A stretch of DNA of 64,000 bases from Trichomonas vaginalis G3 (Eukaryota > Parabasalia > Trichomonadida > Trichomonadidae), in contig NC_067203.1 in assembly GCF_026262505.1 (NCBI RefSeq), positions 62,001 to 126,000 on the forward strand. The letters are read 5' to 3'. How positions within the stretch are numbered: the first letter of the stretch is position 1; each line of letters starts with the position of its first letter. Positions 42,994 to 51,657 of the stretch are shown here, in pieces. The notes beneath the pieces were generated by a model, which was not told the DNA's origin, ran no database searches, and saw only the letters and a program-made list of their open reading frames with translations. A program made the position numbers and the translations under genes.

Positions 42994-43224
42994 ATGTCAA
43001 AACTTCTTGAAAGATGTTTGAAGAAAAATAATATAGACTTTATTTCATGTAAAGGACTTTACACACTTTTGAACGATATGAAAGACCCTGTTTTGTTTGT
43101 TCGTGTAGACAAAGGAAAGTTCTATGTCTTTACAAAATATTTGAACTTCTTAGACAGAGAACTTCAAGAAACGCCATGTGAAAGTTTAGATCAAGTTCTT
43201 CTCCACTTTCAGAAAAACTTTTAA
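42994..43224 (+). CDS. Small protein, 76 residues, absent from copy A
   Basis: Starts MSKLLERCLKKNNIDFISCK, only 7 bases after the preceding stop and 10 before the next start, so it sits in a tight cluster. Copy A lacks the whole gene at the same point. It shares short-protein character with its neighbours but no family. Confidence 0.55.
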   Translation: MSKLLERCLKKNNIDFISCKGLYTLLNDMKDPVLFVRVDKGKFYVFTKYLNFLDRELQETPCESLDQVLLHFQKNF

Positions 43225-43234
43225 ATATATATAA

Positions 43235-44032
43235 ATGGCAGAAGACATAATGGTTTATACTATTACGACTAAAAACCCTGAGTCATATAATTCTATAACA
43301 ACAAACTTACAAAGTCCTCAAGGACGATATTGTAAACTAACCTTAAACACAATGACGACTAAAGCCTGTTTTGCTCTTTTGACACCAGAAGACTTTATTG
43401 TTGTGAATGGTAAAAAATACTCCTTTGAAGATACTTACTCAGATATACCACCAACAGGTTTTGTTGACTTATTTAATACTTTAAGTACGGGTGTAACATG
43501 TGCTGCAACTAGAGCAGGTTTCATTATGTTTGGATGTCCGACTGAGTTTACTATAAACGATATGAGCTATAATACAAAACTTATTTCTGGTTTTTACTAC
43601 CAACAGTTTCCTATAACAGGAAAAGGTGTCATACAAGGAATGTCTATTCCATTGACATTAAGCACACCAATCTTATATATTGTTTCAAACTTAGGTTCAA
43701 AGTGTTATTCGAATGTCGACAGAAACTATTATGACCAAAAGATACTTATGCGTATAAACAATACTTTCTCTGCTGGTTTGCCTATTGTTCATTCGAATGC
43801 AGAATTTTCAACCTTAGTGAACTCAAACACTTTGGCAAGTATAACGTTGACATTAGTTGACGCAAACTTTGTTCCTGTAAAACTTTTATGTCCTATGTAT
43901 TTGTCAATGACGGCAGAAAGTTTCGAATTGGAAGATGCAACTGGTGAAAGTATTGTATTACAAGAACAACTTCAACAACAAATAGCTCAAGAACAACAAA
44001 TGCAACAAATGGAACAACAAAGTCAAGAATAA
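43235..44032 (+). CDS. Penton-like minor capsid protein (inferred)
   Basis: 265 residues, whole. Beta-rich in residues 1-240 and ending in a Gln-rich tail (QQIAQEQQMQQMEQQSQE). Polintons encode a single jelly-roll penton protein near the capsid gene, and this is the best candidate by size, composition and position. There is no diagnostic motif I can point to. Confidence 0.55.
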   Translation: MAEDIMVYTITTKNPESYNSITTNLQSPQGRYCKLTLNTMTTKACFALLTPEDFIVVNGKKYSFEDTYSDIPPTGFVDLFNTLSTGVTCAATRAGFIMFGCPTEFTINDMSYNTKLISGFYYQQFPITGKGVIQGMSIPLTLSTPILYIVSNLGSKCYSNVDRNYYDQKILMRINNTFSAGLPIVHSNAEFSTLVNSNTLASITLTLVDANFVPVKLLCPMYLSMTAESFELEDATGESIVLQEQLQQQIAQEQQMQQMEQQSQE

Positions 44033-44060
44033 AAAAAATATTTTTTTTATTTTTATAAAA

Positions 44061-45296
44061 ATGTACAGAATAGATGTTTCAGATTTTTATGACTTCCAAG
44101 CATTCAGAAATATGTGTCTATTTCGAGACTATAACAAAGCAGTCGAGAATTTGAAACGTTTAGTCATTTATGTCGACTCTGCCCCAGAATGTTATGTTAT
44201 GAAAGAATGGGATGTAGTCTTTAACAAACCTAAAGCGACAATAGTTTCAGAACAAGAATGTAGACAGAAACTTAAGAAAATAAAAGTCGTACAAGTTGGC
44301 ATGAAGATGTTAGATGCTTGGGATATCTTATTGTCAAAACTTGAAGATTTTTCAGTTCGTGGTATAAAGTTTTATACACCTTCTCCAAACTTCTATTCTA
44401 TCTTCACTGGATATAAATACGAACAAGTAGAATGGAAAGAAAATATTATAGAAGCTTGGTTAGACCATGTCAAAGAAATTATATGCAATGGAAACGAAAA
44501 GGTTTATGAGTATATCTTATGTTGGTTTGCAAATATCTTACAACATCCAAGTGCTAAAAATGAAACTGCTCTCATTATAATTGGAAAACAAGGAACTGGT
44601 AAGAATACTTTCTTTACAGATATCTTATGCAAACTGTTAGAAGGTTATTCGAACCCTAATATGACAAACTTAGAAAACATCTGCGGTAAATTTAACTCTT
44701 CTATTGAGAATATGAAACTTATAGTTTGCAATGAACTTCAAAGTATAGATACAACAAAAGTTTTGAACTCAGATGCTTTGAAGAGTCTTATAACAGACAA
44801 AGTTGGAGTTGTTGAAAGAAAGTATAAAGACCAAAGAGTTTGTGAAAATGTTGCAAACTTCATTATGGTTTCAAACAATGCTGTTCCGATGAAGTTAGAA
44901 AGTTCTGACAGAATATATGTAGTTGTCAGAACGTCAGATTCTCATATGCAAGATACAGAATATTTTGACGACTTAGCAGAAACTTTGACATCTGACTTTT
45001 ACAACCACTTGTTCTCATATTTCATGACATTAGATATTTCTAAGTTCAATCCAAGACAAATTCCACATACCGAAGAGAGACAAACATTGTTAGAAGCAAA
45101 CAAGAGTGTATATGAACTGTTCATAGATGAAACTGACTTTGTGTCATTAGATGAAAGGTCATTGTACGATTCGTATAAACAATATTGTCAAGAATATGGT
45201 TATATGGCAGCGTCTAAACGTACATTCTTGGCAAATGTCAAAAGTCTTTTAGACGTACAGAATGGTGTATATACAAAGAAAAATTTTTCTGAGTAA
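44061..45296 (+). CDS. SF3 helicase, D5-like
   Basis: 411 residues, whole. Walker A IIGKQGTGKNTF (about residues 172-183), Walker B KLIVCNEL (about 218-225) and motif C NFIMVSNN (about 265-272) define a superfamily 3 helicase. There is no primase domain, unlike the protein at 24209. It should unwind element DNA for replication by the polymerase at 52660-54800. An A/T run (AAATATTTTTTTTA, then TTTTTATAAAAATG) precedes it; almost the same sequence precedes the polymerase, hinting at joint early expression. Confidence 0.9.
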   Translation: MYRIDVSDFYDFQAFRNMCLFRDYNKAVENLKRLVIYVDSAPECYVMKEWDVVFNKPKATIVSEQECRQKLKKIKVVQVGMKMLDAWDILLSKLEDFSVRGIKFYTPSPNFYSIFTGYKYEQVEWKENIIEAWLDHVKEIICNGNEKVYEYILCWFANILQHPSAKNETALIIIGKQGTGKNTFFTDILCKLLEGYSNPNMTNLENICGKFNSSIENMKLIVCNELQSIDTTKVLNSDALKSLITDKVGVVERKYKDQRVCENVANFIMVSNNAVPMKLESSDRIYVVVRTSDSHMQDTEYFDDLAETLTSDFYNHLFSYFMTLDISKFNPRQIPHTEERQTLLEANKSVYELFIDETDFVSLDERSLYDSYKQYCQEYGYMAASKRTFLANVKSLLDVQNGVYTKKNFSE

Positions 45297-45332
45297 ATTT
45301 AAAAAAAAATATTTTTTTATCCGATAGAAAAG

Positions 45333-45752
45333 ATGACGAAATTCATCTCAGTAAACAAGTACATGTCAGGACTTAAAGAAGAACTAGACCCATTCACATA
45401 TTTGAATGTTTACTTCTACCATTTTGAAAAGTCTTCATTCAGCAAAGTTTGGAACATCGAACCAGTTAAGTTTGCTATTGTGACTAAAAATGGTGCGAAA
45501 TTTGAAGACTTAGACATAGAAGGTTTGTTAACAGTCAAAGAAAGTTTTGACAGAAGGTTCTCAAACCTTAAAGAAGGCAAAGCATACAAACTTGTTATAC
45601 CTTATGAACCAAAGAAAGCAGACGACTATGAATATTATGAGTCTAAAGTTGTAGAAGTTCAAGGTAAATTGGGTAAAAAGATTTTAGAGTCTAAGCCAGT
45701 GTTTACTCCTAAAGAGGAAGAGAACATTGACATTGACCCAGAAATGTTCTAA
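45333..45752 (+). CDS. Small conserved Maverick protein, 139 residues
   Basis: Starts MTKFISVNKYMSGLKEELDP. Contains a probable small alpha/beta or OB-like fold (WNIEPVKFAIVTKNGAKFED) and an acidic tail (EEENIDIDPEMF) of the kind found in single-stranded DNA-binding proteins. That idea is inference from the acidic tail and from its place after the helicase. It converges on the next gene. Confidence 0.55.
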   Translation: MTKFISVNKYMSGLKEELDPFTYLNVYFYHFEKSSFSKVWNIEPVKFAIVTKNGAKFEDLDIEGLLTVKESFDRRFSNLKEGKAYKLVIPYEPKKADDYEYYESKVVEVQGKLGKKILESKPVFTPKEEENIDIDPEMF

Positions 45753-46220
45753 AAATAAAATTTTATTTTTACATGTCAAATTTTTTTTCTCTGGAACTGG
45801 TTCAGGTTCTTTCTTCTCTTCTTCTACTTTCTTTTCTTTCTTTTCTCTCTTCTTCTTTTCTGGTGGAGTTATGTCAAATTTGGCGCAACCATATTTATGT
45901 AAAAGTTCTTTGTCCTTTAATAGCTCATCTATTCTGTTTTCTATTTCATCTTCAAGAACAGCGCATGTGTCTTCTTTGCATTCTAAGAACTTTTGTTGGA
46001 CTTCATCTTTCCAATCGGTGTCATCTCTGTCAACAAGTCTGTCATTGACAAATTTTAAGACTGCTCTGCTTAATGTTTTATGGTTCTTGTCATATTCCCA
46101 AAAACAGAACTTTAGAACAAATTCCCCTTTCTTGTTTACACTATGTAAGATTTTATGGTCGACAGATGTTTTGCTGTCAAAAAGTTTGTCTCGAATATAG
46201 ATAGTGAAATCGCTAGACAT
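45684..46220 (-). CDS. Conserved protein with Lys/Glu/Pro-rich tail
   Basis: Starts MSSDFTIYIRDKLFDSKTSV. Residues 1-110 are helical and charged, including FVNDRLVDRDDTDWKDEVQQ. A Lys/Glu/Pro-rich tail follows. The frame runs into the end of the convergent gene, so the final 35 residues may not be meaningful. Divergent from the ATPase, 36 bases apart. Confidence 0.5.
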   Translation of the reverse strand: MSSDFTIYIRDKLFDSKTSVDHKILHSVNKKGEFVLKFCFWEYDKNHKTLSRAVLKFVNDRLVDRDDTDWKDEVQQKFLECKEDTCAVLEDEIENRIDELLKDKELLHKYGCAKFDITPPEKKKREKKEKKVEEEKKEPEPVPEKKNLTCKNKILFLEHFWVNVNVLFLFRSKHWLRL

Positions 46221-46256
46221 TTTCTAAAAGATAAAAATTTTAATTTTTCTAAAAAT

Positions 46257-47132
46257 ATGTTAGAAAAAAAGTTTGCTGACATTGACAAGAAATTTGAGAA
46301 TGTTTTAAACAAGAACAAGGTGAAGTTAGAAAATGCTCAGATAAAACCTATACATGACAAGTTCTTATTTGCTCAGAATGGTATAACAGGTCTAATTGCA
46401 CCACCTGGGTCGGGTAAGACTTTCACTTATCTTAAAATGGCTGCACAACAACAAGAACTAGATGAGAAGAACCCATTCTATGAGTTAGTTGTTATTTGTA
46501 GTACTTCTGGTCAATTTGACCAAACCGTCAATTCGTTCAAAGATATTATAAAGAAGTCTAAGTTAGTATGTATAAAGGATACTGAGTTGTTAGATTGGAT
46601 AAAGAAGTACCAAAGAAGAGTTTTGAAGTATAATGCTATAAATGAGTATATAAATTCGAAGTTTAAAGACCCAAATGAGGAAATGCAGAGAATATTAGAG
46701 AAGAAACACTTCAGAAACAAACAGAAAGAGATAGAATACATTTCGAAGAAATTGCAATCTTACGATTGGAAGACTTACCCTCATAGATGTCTTCTTATTT
46801 TAGATGATTTCGCCTCTCATCCTTTGTTAAAGAACAGAGAACAAGATATGTGTCGAATTCTTAAGAAGCTCAGACACTTTAACATCTCAGTTGTCATTTG
46901 TGTACAGACAGCAAAGAGTTTAAGTAAGGATGTTAAAAGAATACTTACTGACATAATACTTTTCCCCGGATTGTCCGAAGACGATTTCATGGAACTTATG
47001 AAAGAGTCCATGGCAGGTAAGTTTGACAGACATGAACTATGGGAGAAGTACAAAGTCATACAAGACCCTCATACTTCTTTCAGAATTCATATCTACGCAA
47101 ACAAAGTTCAAATTGTAAAAAGTCAAGCTTGA
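46257..47132 (+). CDS. FtsK/HerA-type DNA packaging ATPase
   Basis: 291 residues from the start at 46257; the frame is open upstream but would overlap the divergent gene, and copy A has the same ATG. Walker A LIAPPGSGKTFT (about residues 45-56), Walker B LLILDDFAS (about 179-187) and a probable sensor region VVICVQTAKSLSKD (about 215-228). This is the A32-like motor that fills Polinton capsids. It looks whole. Confidence 0.88.
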   Translation: MLEKKFADIDKKFENVLNKNKVKLENAQIKPIHDKFLFAQNGITGLIAPPGSGKTFTYLKMAAQQQELDEKNPFYELVVICSTSGQFDQTVNSFKDIIKKSKLVCIKDTELLDWIKKYQRRVLKYNAINEYINSKFKDPNEEMQRILEKKHFRNKQKEIEYISKKLQSYDWKTYPHRCLLILDDFASHPLLKNREQDMCRILKKLRHFNISVVICVQTAKSLSKDVKRILTDIILFPGLSEDDFMELMKESMAGKFDRHELWEKYKVIQDPHTSFRIHIYANKVQIVKSQA

Positions 47133-47394
47133 AAAATAAATGGTTCATCTACCCTACTTGTTTGAAGTTGTCAAAATACTCTGTTATTTTTCACTGTTTT
47201 CATAGAGTTTTGGCGACTGCGGTTTTTTACTTACTCGCTGTTCTTCACTGTTTTCATAGAGTTTTGGCGACTAAGGTTTCTTACCTACTCGCTGTTCTTC
47301 ACTGTTTTCATACGGAATCTCTTCTCTCGGTTTTCCGAGGGAAGAGATTCCATGTTTTGTCAAGACTTCATTGTAAATGACCAAAAATAAAGTT
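47133..47394. repeat. About 60-bp tandem repeats and a hairpin
   Basis: About two and a half units containing TTCACTGTTTTCATAGAGTT and GCGACT...TACTCGCTG (47188-47312). A 17-bp stem follows: GGAATCTCTTCTCTCGG (about 47315) against CCGAGGGAAGAGATTCC (about 47335), one mismatch. No gene. Confidence 0.8.
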
Positions 47395-47780
47395 TAGGTG
47401 AAGAGGTGAGATCTCACCTGTTTTCTCACCTCTTTTCTAACATGGTCTAAAACACACAAAACTCATGAATTTTCGTGAATTTCCTTAAGATAGCAAAAAT
47501 AAAGTTTATGTTAGCATGTTAGATCTAACACGTTTTCTAACCTGTTTTCTAACATGGTCTAAAACACACAAAACTCATGAATTTTCGTGAATTTCCTTAA
47601 GATAGCAAAAATAAAGTTTATGTTAGCATGTTAGATCTAACACGTTTTCTAACCTGTTTTCTAACATGGTCTAAAACACACAAAACTCATGAAATTTGTG
47701 CTGAATTCAGTAAAAATAATGTTTAGGTGAAGAGGTGAGATCTCACCCGTTTTTTCACCCGTTTTCTCACCTGTTTTTTC
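47394..47780 (-). repeat. Cluster of GGTGA/GTTAGA palindrome elements
   Basis: Four elements: GGTGA class at 47394-47440, GTTAGA class at 47509-47555 and 47626-47672 (within a 117-bp tandem unit containing ACACACAAAACTCATGAA), and GGTGA class at 47724-47780. Read on the minus strand, the last lies directly on the stop codon of the next gene; its first half-site supplies the TGA. Confidence 0.85.
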
Positions 47781-48717
47781 ACAAGCGTTTTACATGAATT
47801 GTACGATGTATATTTGAAATCCTAAACAGTTTTGTAGCTTCTATTTCTTCTTTTAGTACATCGAATGTTTTAACGATACCGAAAGTTTCTTTATACTTCT
47901 TCTTGACGTCAGATAATAGGAAATCGTCAGCAGTTGGATAGTTTTTGTTCAGAAATTCTAACATGTTCATTTTATCTTCTGCTGGCTTTTCTGCTTCTTT
48001 CTTTAAGTCTGCATAGTCGTTTCTCATACGTTCTATCTCTTTGACGGAGTAGTTATATTTCCTCATTGCTGCCTTACATTTTGAACATTGCGGGTTCATT
48101 TTTGCGTTATACATTGAAATAAAACCAGCTAAAACAACTAAAGCGTCAATTGCTCTCTTCATCTCAAACATAGCGGGTCTTATTTGTTTGTTCCATACTT
48201 TGCCTCTTCTATCTTTATCTCTTATTTCCCAAACACATTCAGCAACTAACGAAACAAAGTTGTCGTAGGTCTTAAATTCTTCAGATTTATATATGTCAGA
48301 AATATTTTTATAAACCATGTCGCAATCTTTGTCCATAACCTTATGGTTGCAATGAAAACCAAGGAATTCATAATTTACCTTTCGTATGAACTTCTTTATT
48401 TCTACTGAGTCAGTTGGTTTCACTTCAATTTCGTCAAATTCAGGAATAGTGAGTTTTTGTTGTTGGATTTCAGGTAGTTTAGGCAAATGGTCAATAATGT
48501 CCTGCATTTCATAAAGATATTCTTCATTTTCTTCATCCTGTGCGGTACAGTCTAAATTACTTGTTAAAAGTTCTTGCTTTATCTTCTGGATTTCTGTTTC
48601 AAAAGTATATGAAGAAGGAATGAAGCTTTTCATCTCTACTAACATTGACGTAGGATTCATAACTAACGAGTTTGGTGCTGTTGTTTGAATTGTTGTTGTG
48701 CCGATTGTTGAAATCAT
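47779..48717 (-). CDS. Cargo-region protein of unknown function, 312 residues
   Basis: Starts MISTIGTTTIQTTAPNSLVM at 48717; an upstream ATG in frame exists but lies inside A/T runs, and the copy A start fits this one better. Notable segments are FHCNHKVMDKDCDMVYKNIS and a Cys pair (PQCSKCK) that could bind metal, then a helical charged end. The gene is bounded on both sides by palindrome elements. No family recognised. It looks whole here. Confidence 0.6.
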   Translation of the reverse strand: MISTIGTTTIQTTAPNSLVMNPTSMLVEMKSFIPSSYTFETEIQKIKQELLTSNLDCTAQDEENEEYLYEMQDIIDHLPKLPEIQQQKLTIPEFDEIEVKPTDSVEIKKFIRKVNYEFLGFHCNHKVMDKDCDMVYKNISDIYKSEEFKTYDNFVSLVAECVWEIRDKDRRGKVWNKQIRPAMFEMKRAIDALVVLAGFISMYNAKMNPQCSKCKAAMRKYNYSVKEIERMRNDYADLKKEAEKPAEDKMNMLEFLNKNYPTADDFLLSDVKKKYKETFGIVKTFDVLKEEIEATKLFRISNIHRTIHVKRL

Positions 48718-48800
48718 ATCTTTTATACAAAATAAAAAAAATAAATAAAATAAAACTAACTTTATTTTTTCTATCTTAAGGAAATTCATGAAAATTCAAG

Positions 48801-48842
48801 AGGTTAGAAAACGTGTTAGAAAACGTGTTAGATCTAACCATC
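48801..48842 (+). repeat. GTTAGA-class palindrome element
   Basis: GGTTAGAAAACGTGTTAGAA leads to GTGTTAGATCTAACCATC. All half-sites carry GTTAGA rather than GGTGA. A further GTTAGA-class copy is at 51589-51640. Confidence 0.8.
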
Positions 48843-48859
48843 TACCCGACATTCTCGTC

Positions 48860-49140
48860 AAATACAAAAAAATGAAGAATAACTTTCACTTTTTCATTAT
48901 ATAACTGTTATTTTTGACGAAGTGAAGGTTTGCACTTCGTCAAAAAAATCCCTGAAATCATATCTAACATACAAAAAAATGAAGAATAACTTTCACTTTT
49001 TCATTATATAACTGTTATTTTTGACGAAGTGAAGGTTAACACTTCGTCAAAAAAATCCCTGAAATCATATCTTTTATACAAAATAAAAAAATAAATAAAA
49101 TAAAACTAACTTTATTTTTTCTATCTTAAGGAAATTCATG
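48860..49140. repeat. About 120-bp tandem repeat with hairpin, two copies
   Basis: Each unit contains GAATAACTTTCACTTTTTCA and the inverted repeat TTTTGACGAAGTG / CACTTCGTCAAAA with an 8-base loop (about 48911-48945 and 49018-49052). The loops differ (AAGGTTTG and AAGGTTAA) while stems are identical. No gene. Confidence 0.8.
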
Positions 49141-49149
49141 AAAATTCAT

Positions 49150-49985
49150 GAGGGTGAGAAAAGAGGTGAAAAAACGGGTGAGATCTCACCTCTTCACCTA
49201 AATTATATTTTTGTCTGATTTACGCTCATTACGATGAAGTTTCGACAAAACATTTACGTTCATGTTTGACAAAACATTTACGTTCATGTTTGACAAAGCA
49301 TATACGAAGAAGTCTTGACAAAACATTTACGAAGAAGTCTTGACAAAGCATATACGTTCATGTTTGACAAAACATTTACGTTCATGTTTGACAAAGCATA
49401 TACGAAGAAGTCTTGACAAAGCATATACGAAGAAGTCTTGACAAAACATTTACGAAGAAGTCTTGACAAAACATGTACGTTCATGTTTGACAAAACATGA
49501 ACGTATATGCTTGACAAAGCATATACGAAGAAGTCTTGACAAAACATTTACGAAGAAGTCTTGACAAAACATGTACGATGAAATCATGAAAATTCATGAG
49601 GTGAGAAAAGAGGTGAGAAAAGAGGTGAGATCTCACCACTTCACCTAAAATATATTTTTGTCTGATTTACGCTCATTACGATGAAGAAGTCTTGACAAAA
49701 CATGTACGAAGAAGTCTTGACAAAACATGTACGAAGAAGTCTTGACAAAACATGTACGAAGAAGTCTTGACAAAACATGTACGAAGAAGTCTTGACAAAA
49801 CATGTACGAAGAAGTCTTGACAAAACATGTACGAAGAAGTCTTGACAAAACATGTACGAAGAAGTCTTGACAAAACATTTACGAAGAAGTCTTGACAAAG
49901 CATGTACGATGAAATCATGAAAATTCAAGAGGGTGAGAAAACAGGTGAAAAAAACGGGTGAGATCTAACCTCTTCACCTAAACAT
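49150..49985. repeat. Two 25-bp satellite arrays framed by palindrome elements
   Basis: Palindrome elements at 49152-49200, 49600-49648 and 49930-49980 frame two arrays (49230-49585 and 49676-49915) of the same 25-bp unit as at 27080-29130, here mostly ACGAAGAAGTCTTGACAAAA plus CATKT. Each array starts just after TTTACGCTCATTACGATGAA and ends at ATCATGAAAATTCA. The frames open across them are repeat artefacts. Confidence 0.85.
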
Positions 49986-49999
49986 TATTTTTGGTGTAA

Positions 50000-50545
50000 A
50001 TTTCCTAAACTGACTGACTGACTGACTGACTGACGGCACAAAGTGGCATAACGAAAACATTAATATATAAAATTCAAGAGGGTGAGAAAACAGGTGAAAA
50101 AACGGGTGAGATCTCACCTCTTCACCTAAACATTATTTTTGCTGAATTCAGCAACAAAATGAACGAGGTCAGGATGTATGTAAATACATTTGAATTCATT
50201 CATAACACCCTTTGTAAGCTCATAAAATGCTTGTTTTGAGGTCGAGCCACTTTTGGCTCCACCGTATTCTTTCAACCAAAACTCAAGAATTTCCTGCATG
50301 AATTTTGTATAAAAAGCAACCGCCGGAATTCCGGCGGTTGCTATATTCTTCACAAAATGCCTTATAATACTCTTCCCAGGACTTATTTTCCAACAACTTT
50401 CTAAAGTCTTTCCTAAACTGACTGACTGACGGCACAAAGTGGCTTAACGAAAACATTAATATATAAAATTCATGAAAATTCATGAGGGTGAGAAAACAGG
50501 TGAAAAAAGAGGTTAGATCTAACCTCTTCACCTAAATTATATTTT
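50000..50545. repeat. Direct repeats around the KilA-N piece
   Basis: A block with CTGA microsatellite, GGCACAAAGTGGC and a palindrome element occurs at about 50000-50130 and again at about 50413-50540, with six and three CTGA units. The second palindrome is a hybrid: GGTGA outside, GAGGTTAGATCTAACCTC inside. Confidence 0.75.
50150..50437 (-). pseudogene. KilA-N domain gene piece, copy B cargo
   Basis: Its first half (around 50296-50420) is almost identical to the KilA-N piece at 23236-23572. Its second half is different but still KilA-N-like (CIYIHPDLVHFVAEF), with the insert EYGGAKSGSTSKQAFYELTK. KilA-N domains bind DNA. It looks broken. Confidence 0.6.
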
Positions 50546-50569
50546 TTGGTCCGGGAACAACTTTCTCTC

Positions 50570-50870
50570 AATTGGAGCTGTAGCATACTCTTTGCGTAAG
50601 CGGTTCAGACCTTCTTCGAACTCTTGGTCTCTCTTCGATTTGGATTGAGATTGGAATTGCTGGGGTGGAGCTTGCTGGAACAACCAAGGGTTGGGGCAGT
50701 AAGGCATAGGCTGAGGAGGGTAGTTCGGGAAGCCTTGTGGTGGGTAGTAACCTTGAGGTGGAAATTGGTAGTAATTCGGAGGTACTTGCTGGAACTGAGG
50801 GGACTGTTATGGTTCTTTAGGTTCCTCTGGCTTTGGAAGGCGTTCAGGAAGAGGGACGTCGGACATTCGT
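50570..50870 (-). pseudogene. Pro/Gln-rich protein remnant, copy B
   Basis: Shorter relative of 11064-11672, with the same GYYPPQGFPNYPPQ-type coding repeats and the same start (MSDVP). It is divergent from the relative of gene 12045 across a minisatellite. It looks degraded. Confidence 0.5.
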
Positions 50871-50874
50871 TTGT

Positions 50875-51130
50875 GTCCTGTCGGAAGGAAGAACTTTTCC
50901 TGTCGGAAGGAAGAACTTTTTCTGTTGGAAGGAAAAACTTTTTCTGTTGGAAGGAAAAACTTTTCCTGTCGGAAGGAAGAACTTTTTCTGAAGTTCGACC
51001 AAAAAGTTCTCAATTTTCGAAAATTTGAATGGTTTACGGACGGACAACTGGAAGAGTTCTTCCTGTCGGAAGGAAAAATTTTTTCTGTCGGAAGGAAAAT
51101 TTTTTCCAGTTGTCGGGAAAATATTTTCCT
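50875..51130. repeat. 24-bp minisatellite between divergent genes, copy B
   Basis: About ten copies of a unit like TGTCGGAAGGAAGAACTTTT, with an interruption at about 50985-51045. It occupies the same slot as the unrelated 21-bp minisatellite of copy A (11695-12035). Confidence 0.85.
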
Positions 51131-51135
51131 GTCGG

Positions 51136-51510
51136 ATGGAAGGACTCGGAATGCCAGAAGGATTTGACGAGGCAGTTTACCTAATTGAAATTAACGACTG
51201 CGTAAAAGACTACTTGCGCAAGGTCATGAAGCCCAAGGTCAAGTTCACCACTATTTCTGGAAGGGCTGCCTTGAATCTCGAGACTTCGACCGGAATTCCA
51301 ATTCAAATACCAGAAAACACTCCTTTCGACGACATAAAGGACGCCAAAAGAGAAGCTCTTGTTAAGTTCCTAAACAAACGTCCTTGGATAAAAATACCAA
51401 ACAAGGAGAACCCACTACCCCATATGAAATTGGCAATTCAGTCTCTCCTTCACTTCTCGGGTCAGCCGTTCTACATAACCTGTGAAGGCGACATCCGACC
51501 AGTTCAGTAA
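51136..51510 (+). CDS. Conserved cargo protein, 124 residues
   Basis: From the ATG at 51136 the protein has exactly the length of its relative at 12045-12419 and aligns throughout (FDDIKDAKREALVKFLNKRP, LLHFSGQPFYIT). The frame is open upstream only because the minisatellite has no stops. Function unknown. Confidence 0.65.
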   Translation: MEGLGMPEGFDEAVYLIEINDCVKDYLRKVMKPKVKFTTISGRAALNLETSTGIPIQIPENTPFDDIKDAKREALVKFLNKRPWIKIPNKENPLPHMKLAIQSLLHFSGQPFYITCEGDIRPVQ

Positions 51511-51657
51511 ACCTTAACGTTTAACTTCACTTTTTTATGCTTTTTGTGAAAGTGTCAAAAATAAATTGTTTTCATGAGTTTTCTACGATGTTAGAAAAGT
51601 GGTTAGAAAACGTGTTAGATCTAACATGCTACCCTAAAAGTATTTTTCAATACTTTT

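Noticed and set aside
49284-49928. Several minus-strand frames of the MFCQDFFVHVLSRLL type
   Set aside because: They are translations of the 25-bp satellite; any frame across it stays open.
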